Shown: piece after piece, positions 5,786 to 12,763 of the stretch
Layout of the letters: every line of letters starts with the position of its first letter
How positions within the stretch are numbered: position 1 is the first letter of the stretch
Source of the DNA: Clostridia bacterium
GTDB taxonomy: Bacteria; Bacillota_A; Clostridia; Christensenellales; Borkfalkiaceae
Assembly (NCBI GenBank): GCA_017621955.1
Contig: JAGASB010000091.1
Span: 1-14,249 of the forward strand
DNA: 14,249 bases
Direction: 5' to 3'
Made by a program: the position numbers and the translations under genes
The notes under the pieces: model-generated
What the model was told of the DNA's origin: nothing
Database searches by the model: none
Seen by the model: the letters and a program-made list of their open reading frames with translations, nothing else

Positions 5786-5820
5786 AAAAAAGTCGCCCTT
5801 GAATTTCTTCAAAAGCGACT
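5786..5820 (-). terminator. Tetraloop intrinsic terminator
   Basis: On the minus strand a 13-bp stem with GAAA tetraloop (5791-5820) is followed by TTTTT (5790-5786). It would end transcription from the 5858 promoter, and also any read-through from the nuclease gene, before the HTH-like gene. Confidence 0.8.
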
Positions 5821-5851
5821 GCTTGCTTAAATCTAAATATAATTTTTCCAT
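5786..5851 (-). ncRNA. Candidate ~65-nt RNA with own promoter and terminator
   Basis: A near-consensus promoter (TTGACA 5887-5882, 18 bp, TATAAT 5863-5858) predicts a start close to 5851. Only 31 bp further on, AGTCGC-TT-TTGAA and TTCAA-GG-GCGACT form a 13-bp stem (two G-T wobbles) with a GAAA tetraloop, followed by T5. This makes a self-contained unit of about 65 nt. A 53-codon frame starting with ATG at 5851 runs through it to TAG 5690 and would encode a peptide with a C-terminal hydrophobic segment (ITLMVIVSTLML). It has no ribosome site, and the terminator lies within it. I favour a small RNA or an attenuated leader over a protein. Confidence 0.45.
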
Positions 5852-5857
5852 GATACA

Positions 5858-5887
5858 ATTATAAAATATACAAACTGCCATTGTCAA
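5858..5887 (-). promoter_or_regulatory. Strong sigma-A-type promoter
   Basis: TTGACA (5887-5882) and TATAAT (5863-5858) on the minus strand are both perfect consensus hexamers with an 18-bp spacer. Immediately upstream are two TTTATCCCA copies (5894-5902 and 5905-5913, period 11 bp). This is the best-looking promoter in the window, and it drives only a very short terminated unit. Confidence 0.75.
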
Positions 5888-5893
5888 GACATT

Positions 5894-5913
5894 TTTATCC
5901 CACGTTTATCCCA
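5894..5913 (+). repeat. Tandem 9-bp boxes upstream of strong promoter
   Basis: TTTATCCCA is repeated with an 11-bp period, one helical turn, six bases upstream of the -35 box of the 5858 promoter. The position and phasing suggest a regulator binding site. Confidence 0.45.
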
Positions 5914-6102
5914 TTTAAATTTGACAGTATTTTTTTAAAACACATAATTTTGTTACTCTCGCAGAAATTCAATCTCGTATTAAACCGCCCTCTATTCCGC
6001 AAGCTTAATATAACGAGTAGTATATAGACTAAATATAAAATGCAATCATTTTTATATTATATTTCACAACATAATGTTTTGAATTAACCTATATTGATTG
6101 TT
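5914..6102. other. Non-coding junction between element core and cargo
   Basis: No credible gene lies between the nuclease stop and the boxes upstream of the strong promoter. A less AT-rich patch (about 5950-6010) includes a plus-strand open frame of 27 sense codons (5925-6008) without a start codon, ending RIKPPSIPQA. It may be a remnant of an older gene or chance. I see no clear terminator for the nuclease gene here. Confidence 0.4.
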
Positions 6103-7482
6103 TTATACATGCATTTTAGTTAACAAATCTAAAACTGTTGCCCCAGGTTCAAGGCTGATAGCCGTATACTTTTCAGAAAGTACGACAGGAACAATTTTCC
6201 CTTCACTTAAATCACAATCAAATTCATCTACTACTTTAATAGCAAAAGGTAAAATTTTACTATAATACTCCATCTTGCTTTTTTCAGTTTTAAAAATTTC
6301 CTTATTGTTTTTGTTTGGGAACGGATACGGCAAATCAAAAACAAACGCCTTCCCCTTTTTAGATTTGTAAATAAAATCTTGTCCGTAATAAGTTTCTGCG
6401 CCAAACGTTGTGCTTGAGGCGACACGATTAAAATCAATATACTTATCTCTAAAATCGTCAGTAACACACATTATTGTTGAATTTTTAAGATTATTTTTAA
6501 TCATATCAACAAAATTAAATATATTTCCATTGTTCACTAACCCAATTATACATACAGGGCGCTTCCCATTGTCTAACAATGCTTGGTTGATATCATGTAT
6601 TATCTTCATCATGCTTGCGTATATCCACGCCGGTTGTCCTGCAATTGATAAAGTCCCATTGATTATCAAAACCATGTTTTCAAAAATTGACAAGTACGTA
6701 TCTTTATTGGATTCTTTGATTGTACGCAAAAGATGAGCCAAATAAATATGCTTTAATGCTACTTTAAGTCTACCCAAAGCGGCTTGATTCGAAATACCAT
6801 CTTCTTGCACCGCTTCATAGATTCTTAAGCAATCTGTCGTATAAACATAAGAGTCACAATGTGGACAAAGTTGTTTTTCTTTTATATTAAGTATAGGAAT
6901 ATTTTCTTTCCCACACGTAGGACATTTATGTAAGAAAATTTTTTCTTCGTCACAGTTCTCTCTAAGCGAACCAAGCCAAAACAACGTTTCTTTTAAAGTG
7001 TACTCTTTATCTCCGCTTTTCGTTTTTATCGAATCAAAAAAATCTTCTAACGCTAGTCGAAAGCTATCTTTTGACGACGATTGCTTTTTATATGAAACAT
7101 TACTGCATGGTAAAACAGCCATTATTTCCTCTTTCTCTTTTGTTATCTTTGCTATTTTAAACGGGTCCACAAAACGATTATTAGAAACGGAACTATATTG
7201 GCTTTTTTGCAATAATGAACTAGCAACTTTGACATAACCTACATTGGTATATGGTAATTCTTTTCGAACAGAAGCTTCGTATAAATCGCTATCAATTGAT
7301 ATTATATTATTAGGAAGTTCTACATCGCTATAGTCAACCGGTAAAAATTCACTTAAAATTTCTTCAATTTCAGTATCGCTTGGTTCCCTTAAATAGTCAC
7401 ATTCACTAAGGAAATCATTTACATCAGGATTATCAATTATTCTGAAATATGAAGAAGTGTCTAAGTAATTGTTTTTAGACAT
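6103..7482 (-). CDS. nurA: NurA-like nuclease with zinc ribbon
   Basis: The start is ATG 7482, which overlaps the HerA stop by 8 bp with GAGGAG ten bases upstream; the longer frame to 7518 has no better site. Numbered from that ATG (459 aa), NurA-like landmarks are IISIDSDLYEASV (putative catalytic Asp64) followed by LPYTNVGYVKVASSLL, INGTLSIAGQP (about 274-284), and TFGAETYYGQDFIYKSKKGK with FVFDLPYPF near 375-400. A four-cysteine zinc ribbon (CPTC at 187-190, CPHC at 206-209) is inserted in the middle. NurA enzymes are 5'-3' exonucleases/endonucleases that work with HerA in end resection and in some anti-phage systems. Where I would expect an acidic residue in the second block there is an Asn (NGTL), so activity should be tested, not assumed. 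The HerA partner next door supports the call. Confidence 0.8.
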   Translation of the reverse strand: MSKNNYLDTSSYFRIIDNPDVNDFLSECDYLREPSDTEIEEILSEFLPVDYSDVELPNNIISIDSDLYEASVRKELPYTNVGYVKVASSLLQKSQYSSVSNNRFVDPFKIAKITKEKEEIMAVLPCSNVSYKKQSSSKDSFRLALEDFFDSIKTKSGDKEYTLKETLFWLGSLRENCDEEKIFLHKCPTCGKENIPILNIKEKQLCPHCDSYVYTTDCLRIYEAVQEDGISNQAALGRLKVALKHIYLAHLLRTIKESNKDTYLSIFENMVLIINGTLSIAGQPAWIYASMMKIIHDINQALLDNGKRPVCIIGLVNNGNIFNFVDMIKNNLKNSTIMCVTDDFRDKYIDFNRVASSTTFGAETYYGQDFIYKSKKGKAFVFDLPYPFPNKNNKEIFKTEKSKMEYYSKILPFAIKVVDEFDCDLSEGKIVPVVLSEKYTAISLEPGATVLDLLTKMHV

Positions 7483-9442
7483 TTGCCTTTCTCTCCTCAA
7501 TAATTGTCTTCGGGTCAAATTTATCTATTTGGATAGGTATTACAAACGGACTCGATAGCGTTTTTACTCTCGAAAAACCAACGTCTTGGCTTCTTAATAA
7601 TGACTGCTTAAAATCAGCAAAATCGTAAAATTTAGATAATTCTGCCATTTCCCTTTCGCTATTTAAGTGTGAAACAAACCAATTTTCTGTGTTAGCCAAA
7701 ATATTTGAATGCACTGAAGAAACTTCTTGGGTAGAATAAACTAATGCAATTTTGTATTTTGCACCTTCTTTTGCTAATCTTGGCCACGTATCAGTAATTT
7801 CCATATTTTTACCTATTAAGTTATGAGCTTCTTCTATGTAAAAAACTATATTTGATGGCTCATCACCATCGGTAAATTTTTTCATCGATTGATTAAATAT
7901 ATGTGAAGCAATTTTTTTACTTAAAGTGTCTCTTAATGTTGCATTTCCAACTGACAAATCTATAATTACTATTTTGCCATCACAAAGATATTTATATATT
8001 TCATTGGCGACCTCATCAACACGATTCGGCGTATGATATTTTTGAGCCTCAACAATAAATTTATAACCATTCATAAAACGATCCTCATCATTTTTTCTAC
8101 AAAGCATGTTGAGCAAAACTTTACACTCATCAGTAATCCACTTTGCCACGGTAGGATCTTTATGATTTTTTCGTAAAACTTCAAACCAATATTTTGCTTG
8201 TTTTAATGTTATCCCATCCTTTGGATTAAAAGGGTTTTCTATTTCTTTATTGACAATTTCTCTTACATCTTTATTTGCCTCAAAAGATACTTTATAGTCT
8301 TTAGGAGGTTCAAATCCAGCAACAAAAAGAATAGTCTTATATAACGCCATCTTTCTTTCCCATATTTTTTGCTCGTTGATTTCATCTGGTTTATCAAAAG
8401 ATAAATTCATAAACTGCTGAACATCAGCAGCTTTTGAGCCACATTCCTTTAAAAACATACAAATAACCGAATATCCTTCTTCTATTTGTTCATAAAAGTT
8501 ATTCAGTAACGGGTTAAATCCTGGCGTATTGACCATTCTATATCTAACACATTCGCCTTTGTATAAATCTGCAATTGAGCCGTCATCTTGCTTATTTGCA
8601 TTTGCATATTCACCATTAATATCAAAAATAATTTGTCCAATTTTTAGCCCACACTTATCCGTTATTTTCTTAACAACAGATACTGTTTGTTTTATCATGT
8701 TTGATTTACCAGTTCTAGTCATACCAAGCACCGCAGTTCTACGCGCTAAAAAATCCGATGGTTGTATCATAAAAGGAACTAGATCTTTTGGATTGTTGCG
8801 ATTTAACCTATCGGTTGAAGTATATCTAACTGTACCAATTTTGAATGGCTCTACTTCTTTGGTTATTCCGAGTTTTGAAAACTCACCTTTTGCTTTAGCC
8901 GCTCTCATTGGGTCAACATAGTTAACTATTGCCTTTAAAGCATCTCCTTTAGGCATAAAAACATTCAGTTTTGTTGACATGTAAAACGTTTCTATATCAC
9001 TACCAAGAACAAGATTATCATTTCTCATATAGAAAGTTCCTACAACTCTACAAACTAATCCACCAAACTGAACCTTGTTTTTAGTAAGAGGATCATATTC
9101 TCTATTCCCCGACGTATCAAAAGGTTCTTCTTGATTTTGAAAATTGTCAATTTTCATCTTTATCATATCGTCATCCTGAGGCAATTTAGATGAACCCGTA
9201 ACTCTTAGCAAAATTACTTGTTTATCAATATCTCTTATGACACCATAATTTTTAGGATTAAATGGCGTTGCTAATAAAAATGAATTATGTGGTATACCGT
9301 TAACTGTTTCTTTCCACATATCGTTTGTCATTACCAATGCTTTTTCATAATCAATATTATAAACCCAACCAACAAAATTCTCTTCTTGTATTAGTTGGAA
9401 CAATTTATCATTTCCGTTCAACTTTGAAATAAAACTTTCCAT
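7475..9442 (-). CDS. herA: HerA-family ATPase
   Basis: The start ATG at 9442 has AGAGGT five bases upstream and lies 11 bp after the methyltransferase stop. The 655-aa product has an N-terminal HAS-barrel-like region (about 1-215), then an ATPase core. Walker A is GMTRTGKS (240-247), FDINGEY at 273-279 is typical of HerA/FtsK-type enzymes, Walker B is FYIEEAH (534-540, catalytic Glu537/538), and STQEVSS with LANTENWFVSHL form the sensor and arginine-finger region. HerA proteins form hexameric rings that translocate DNA and feed it to NurA nuclease. The stop overlaps the NurA-like start, implying coupled, stoichiometric production. No sign of damage is visible, and the length is usual for cargo-type HerA proteins. 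Confidence 0.92.
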   Translation of the reverse strand: MESFISKLNGNDKLFQLIQEENFVGWVYNIDYEKALVMTNDMWKETVNGIPHNSFLLATPFNPKNYGVIRDIDKQVILLRVTGSSKLPQDDDMIKMKIDNFQNQEEPFDTSGNREYDPLTKNKVQFGGLVCRVVGTFYMRNDNLVLGSDIETFYMSTKLNVFMPKGDALKAIVNYVDPMRAAKAKGEFSKLGITKEVEPFKIGTVRYTSTDRLNRNNPKDLVPFMIQPSDFLARRTAVLGMTRTGKSNMIKQTVSVVKKITDKCGLKIGQIIFDINGEYANANKQDDGSIADLYKGECVRYRMVNTPGFNPLLNNFYEQIEEGYSVICMFLKECGSKAADVQQFMNLSFDKPDEINEQKIWERKMALYKTILFVAGFEPPKDYKVSFEANKDVREIVNKEIENPFNPKDGITLKQAKYWFEVLRKNHKDPTVAKWITDECKVLLNMLCRKNDEDRFMNGYKFIVEAQKYHTPNRVDEVANEIYKYLCDGKIVIIDLSVGNATLRDTLSKKIASHIFNQSMKKFTDGDEPSNIVFYIEEAHNLIGKNMEITDTWPRLAKEGAKYKIALVYSTQEVSSVHSNILANTENWFVSHLNSEREMAELSKFYDFADFKQSLLRSQDVGFSRVKTLSSPFVIPIQIDKFDPKTIIEERKANV

Positions 9443-9453
9443 CTTTTACCTCT

Positions 9454-10314
9454 TTATCTTATTTGTATTTTTAATTTTTCTTGTTCTTCAGAAGTTAACC
9501 ATAAATCCCTACTAAGCACAATGATTTCGGAATTTTCGCCTTTATTTGCAAGACTATAATTTAAATCGTATATTTTTTGTTCTCTATCTTTGTATATAGA
9601 TTTTACTTCTTCCACGTTATCGTAAGTAACCATCCAATCTATTTTAATTTTCTTTATCAATTTTGCTAAAGCTTGATGGTCTTCCGGATTAAAGAAATTA
9701 ATATAAAGCTCGTGCCCTTTTTTAAAATATGGAGGGTCAAAATATACAAATGCGTTTCTTTTATATTTAGGCAATACCGTTTTCATGAAATCTTTTATTT
9801 CTAAATTAAATAAACTTATTCTATCTTTATATTGACCAATACGCTCTATTCTTTTTATTAATTCTTGTTTATTAAACCTTGCATCTATCAAATAATTCCC
9901 TGTTTGATTATAACCACCTATTGGACCAGCTTTTAAAATACCTGACCTATTTGTCCTATTTAAGAAGAATGTTGCAAAACCCAATTCAAGCAAATTACTA
10001 GAGTCCTTATTAAGAAAAATTTCTTTTTGTTTATGCCATTCTTCTATAGTAACTTGCGTCTCTTCAATTAGCGCAATAAATTCATCGGCATAATTTAGTA
10101 TTGAATACCAAACAGCATAAATAGTTGTATCCATATCATTAATAACTATATGCTTAACCTTATTGCTCAACAATAATGCTAATGCGACTCCTGCGCCTCC
10201 TGCAAACGGTTCAATATATATCCCATTTTTTATTTCAGCTTTTTCCATAATAGCGTTCACTAAAGGAGCTATCTTTGTTTTTCCGCCTGGATAACGTAAT
10301 GGTGAATAATTCAT
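9454..10314 (-). CDS. dam: Dam-family DNA adenine N6-methyltransferase
   Basis: The start is ATG 10314 with GAGGT eight bases upstream; the earlier in-frame ATG at 10335 lacks a ribosome site. The 286-aa protein shows the D12/Dam class order. PLRYPGGK is at 5-12, the SAM-binding motif EPFAGGAG at 35-42, NRTNRSGI near 119-126, and the catalytic DPPY at 193-196 within FVYFDPPYFKKG. It transfers a methyl group from SAM to adenine N6 in a short DNA site, probably GATC-like, though the target cannot be read from the sequence. It lies between an AlbA_2 protein and HerA-NurA in one tight cluster, with no obvious restriction endonuclease other than NurA. I infer that methylation marks self DNA for this cassette. 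An orphan regulatory methylase is the alternative. Confidence 0.93.
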   Translation of the reverse strand: MNYSPLRYPGGKTKIAPLVNAIMEKAEIKNGIYIEPFAGGAGVALALLLSNKVKHIVINDMDTTIYAVWYSILNYADEFIALIEETQVTIEEWHKQKEIFLNKDSSNLLELGFATFFLNRTNRSGILKAGPIGGYNQTGNYLIDARFNKQELIKRIERIGQYKDRISLFNLEIKDFMKTVLPKYKRNAFVYFDPPYFKKGHELYINFFNPEDHQALAKLIKKIKIDWMVTYDNVEEVKSIYKDREQKIYDLNYSLANKGENSEIIVLSRDLWLTSEEQEKLKIQIR

Positions 10315-10348
10315 AAAACGTACCTCTTTTTTCATTATACAAATTCTC

Positions 10349-11239
10349 TTATATTGCTTTTAACTCAATAGATTTTGCGTAATTATTTCCATCCAAATCA
10401 GTTAACACTATTTGAATATTTGGATTATCGTTCAATCTTAAATTATGCGCAATTATTTGTTCAAATTTTTCACTTAGTTCAAAAACCAATGCTTTAGATA
10501 ACTGAGTAAAACTAGAAATAATACATGGTACATCTTCCACCTTTTTAATAGACGAGTTATAAGTTTCACCATAATTCTCAATGTACAATATCTCAATTGC
10601 AACAGTGTTAGTTTTTGTCTTGATTAATAATTTGCCACTATTAATCGATAAATTCAAATTTGTATTGTTTATTAAACCTATTTTCAAGCCCCACAAATTC
10701 TTCCTTTCTATCCCATTTTTTAGCACAACTTTATAGAACACATTTTCCGGGTTTATTTTTATTTGTTTTCGAGCTTCATAAATAGTATCCAAGTCAGCTC
10801 GTGACGCTATAAAATTATTAGCATTTTTTCTAATATAAATTTCTCCTCGTCTTAAAAACACCGTTCCTTTCTTAGAAAACTCTTTCTTTATCATATAGGG
10901 TCTATTTATATTAGTTTTCTTTACGCATATACAAGCCATGTCCGTATTGTTATAATTAAATTTATCAATCGTAAAATCCAAAAACGGCTCAACATATTCA
11001 TTTAATAATTGGACATAATTAGAAATATCTTCGATAATATCGTAATCTACATTATTAAAAATATTGTTCTTATTATCAAATCCAAAGATTATATATTTAT
11101 CTTCTTCTATACAACTATTAGCAAAAGAAACCATATCTTTAATCAAATCAAATTTGCATTCTTTTGCGTAAAAACACAATTTAAAATCAACAACTTCTGT
11201 TTCTTTTCTTTTTTCAATTAACTCAATAATTTTTTTCAT
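10349..11239 (-). CDS. Schlafen AlbA_2-domain protein
   Basis: The N-terminal 150 residues follow the Schlafen/AlbA_2 DNA-binding fold: ETEVVDFKLCFYAKE (13-27), LIKDMVSFANS (33-43), YIIFGFDNKN (49-58), then KKGTVFLRRGEIYIRKNANNFIASRADL (about 123-150). The C-terminal half is beta-rich and not recognised; it lacks the helicase or ATPase domain common in longer Schlafen relatives. At 296 aa it is a compact protein, probably binding DNA or RNA. It lies 34 bp upstream of the methyltransferase gene and is likely co-transcribed with it. The start ATG at 11239 has only a weak GAAAG nearby. AlbA_2 proteins appear in several phage-defence loci as sensors or regulators; its role here is inferred. Confidence 0.8.
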   Translation of the reverse strand: MKKIIELIEKRKETEVVDFKLCFYAKECKFDLIKDMVSFANSCIEEDKYIIFGFDNKNNIFNNVDYDIIEDISNYVQLLNEYVEPFLDFTIDKFNYNNTDMACICVKKTNINRPYMIKKEFSKKGTVFLRRGEIYIRKNANNFIASRADLDTIYEARKQIKINPENVFYKVVLKNGIERKNLWGLKIGLINNTNLNLSINSGKLLIKTKTNTVAIEILYIENYGETYNSSIKKVEDVPCIISSFTQLSKALVFELSEKFEQIIAHNLRLNDNPNIQIVLTDLDGNNYAKSIELKAI

Positions 11240-11387
11240 CTTTCGTGTTTTACCTAAACCCTACACTTTTAATAGTTAACTCGCCTCTCTCAAATAGAAT
11301 AAAGTTTTATATTTCGCAATTTTTCAAATATTCTCTACTATTCATCCTATAGCCTACTCAACTATCTGTTACTAATTTCTTTTAATT
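11240..11387. other. 148-bp gap between the two cargo gene groups
   Basis: I see neither a convincing terminator after the HEPN-like gene nor a good promoter before the AlbA_2 gene. Candidate boxes on the minus strand are poorly spaced (TTGAAA with TATTCT at about 20 bp). The two groups may be read as one long transcript. Confidence 0.35.
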
Positions 11388-11882
11388 TTATGATATATAT
11401 TCAATCCACGTCTTATTGTAAAATTTTTCACAACAAAACTCTCTTAAAATCTCTCTAAATATTCGTAAAAATTGAATATGTATTGTTACCCCTTGTTTTT
11501 CATAAATATATCTCCATTGATGAAACGCATTAGATATATTTTCAAGTTGTTCATCAAATATATTATCATTTTTTGAATTAAAAACATTTTTTACAGCTTG
11601 TTCAACTTTTGCCGCACTTTCTTTGTCTATTTCCTTATATTTATTCCATAATTTATAAAGCTCATGTCCGTGAATTTCTTCCACTGTCTTGTCGTGATAA
11701 ACCAATAAACCCTTTATAAACACCTCACAAGCAAATGCAGAATTTACTATACATGCCACCATATGCGACATTACACAGGTTTTAATATTTTTAGGTTCTC
11801 TTTCACAAAATATTGCACAATCCACAAACGAACAAGCGTGCTTAAACATTCGACAAGCATCATAAAGTTTATTCCCTATCAC
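11388..11882 (-). CDS. HEPN-like protein (164 aa)
   Basis: The start is GTG 11882 with AGGAGG seven bases upstream, two bases after the stop of the preceding gene, so translation is probably coupled. The all-helical product resembles HEPN-type four-helix proteins. A cysteine-rich helix near 9-26 is followed by HMVACIVNSAFACEVFIKGLL (about 40-60), GHELYKLWNKY (72-82), and FHQWRYIYE (120-128) with another helix behind. The canonical HEPN ribonuclease motif (Arg, four to six residues, His) is not met exactly; Arg124 and His135 are ten residues apart, so RNase activity is doubtful. Such proteins often act in abortive infection or toxin-antitoxin modules. With its neighbour it may form a two-gene unit. 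Family call from fold pattern only. Confidence 0.5.
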   Translation of the reverse strand: MIGNKLYDACRMFKHACSFVDCAIFCEREPKNIKTCVMSHMVACIVNSAFACEVFIKGLLVYHDKTVEEIHGHELYKLWNKYKEIDKESAAKVEQAVKNVFNSKNDNIFDEQLENISNAFHQWRYIYEKQGVTIHIQFLRIFREILREFCCEKFYNKTWIEYIS

Positions 11883-11884
11883 TT

Positions 11885-12472
11885 TTAACCCTCCTGCTTC
11901 TTCATTTGAACAAAATTATTTACAGTCATACGATATTCAACAATATTTTCCTCGTACATGGGAAAAATGATTTCCCGTTCTTTCATAGTATATATTTCTT
12001 CACAATTATGAGATTTTCGAAATTTATTTACATCAAATGCAAAATGTTCTTTTGTATCAGCTTCTAAAATAATGTATTCTTCTGTATCTGATAATTTATC
12101 CATTATTCCTTTAAATGTGAAATCATCTGTCCAATGTGTTATCATCCTGTGATAATCGACAACAGGCATAGCTAAATTGGGCTCTAATTCTTCGTTATCA
12201 AAAATATAATGAGAATGAATAATACGATAGAGTTTCCCTTGATATTTCCAAGAATCTATAAACTCTCTGTTCAATATTTGTGGGCACTTATCGGAAATTT
12301 CTTCAGTATGTTTTAATAAGGTACCTATCAATCCGTCATAAAACTTTAAATCTTCGATATTGTAACTGTTTGTGGAACTTAAAGGTATTTCTGTAAACCC
12401 TTTTAAGTATTTAGTTATTATATAAATCCATTCTTCATCTGAAAAATCAGGATAACAAAAATTAAAAATCAT
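11885..12472 (-). CDS. Hypothetical acidic protein (195 aa)
   Basis: The start ATG at 12472 has GAGG four bases upstream, 30 bp after the helicase gene's final stop. The product is acidic and rich in aromatic residues, without membrane segments, signal peptide or repeats. Visible blocks include YPDFSDEEWIYIITKYL (about 7-23), SWKYQGKLYRIIHSHYIF (73-90) and MPVVDYHRMITHWTDDFTF (101-119). I do not recognise the family. Its only informative feature is context: it sits two bases upstream of the HEPN-like gene and just downstream of the Schlafen-group helicase. It could be the partner, substrate-sensing subunit or antitoxin of either, but nothing in the sequence decides this. Confidence 0.65.
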   Translation of the reverse strand: MIFNFCYPDFSDEEWIYIITKYLKGFTEIPLSSTNSYNIEDLKFYDGLIGTLLKHTEEISDKCPQILNREFIDSWKYQGKLYRIIHSHYIFDNEELEPNLAMPVVDYHRMITHWTDDFTFKGIMDKLSDTEEYIILEADTKEHFAFDVNKFRKSHNCEEIYTMKEREIIFPMYEENIVEYRMTVNNFVQMKKQEG

Positions 12473-12502
12473 TTTTCCTCTGCTATTTTACACTTTTATC
12501 AA

Positions 12503-12763
12503 CTATATCTCTTCAATTCCTAAACTCTTCAAATATTCATACGTGCCATTATAGTATTCAGGCAAACGTGTACTATCTTCCCAGAAGCCACTAACCGTTT
12601 TATTTCCATTACCTTCAGGCACACAAATAACCATACCAGCTCTAGCACGAGTCAATAAAACACGATAAGCATTTAACATATACTTCATTAAATCTTGCTT
12701 ACTTTCGCTTGTTGGCGTTTGTTCTACCCATTTTGTTTGACCGTTAAATTTATAGAAATTCCA
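12503..12763 (-). pseudogene. C-terminal end of DUF2075 helicase, after in-frame TAG
   Basis: These 86 codons continue the helicase reading frame directly after the TAG at 12766-12764, with no frameshift: ...RYENG-stop-WNFYKFNGQTKW.... They encode the conserved end of the protein, including YRVLLTRARAGMVICVP, the superfamily 1 motif VI with its arginines, then a short C-terminal tail ending in TAG at 12503. The joined length is expected for the family. An internal ATG at 12688 opens a 61-codon piece but has no good ribosome site. It therefore reads as the detached end of one gene, by nonsense mutation, read-through or sequencing error. Confidence 0.8.

Noticed and set aside
5690..5887. 65-codon minus-strand frame as a normal protein gene
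   Set aside because: Its first codons overlap the promoter, the inner ATG lies at the predicted transcription start without a ribosome site, and a strong terminator sits inside it. Kept only as part of the small-RNA candidate.
5922..5950. Plus-strand TTGACA at 5922 as a promoter
   Set aside because: The matching -10 box is poor (TAATTT) and no plus-strand gene follows.
8529..8921. Long plus-strand open frames opposite the HerA gene and elsewhere (e.g. 4811-5086, 6410-6736, 13283-13603)
   Set aside because: They mirror well-supported minus-strand genes or terminator regions, lack ribosome sites and give low-complexity translations.
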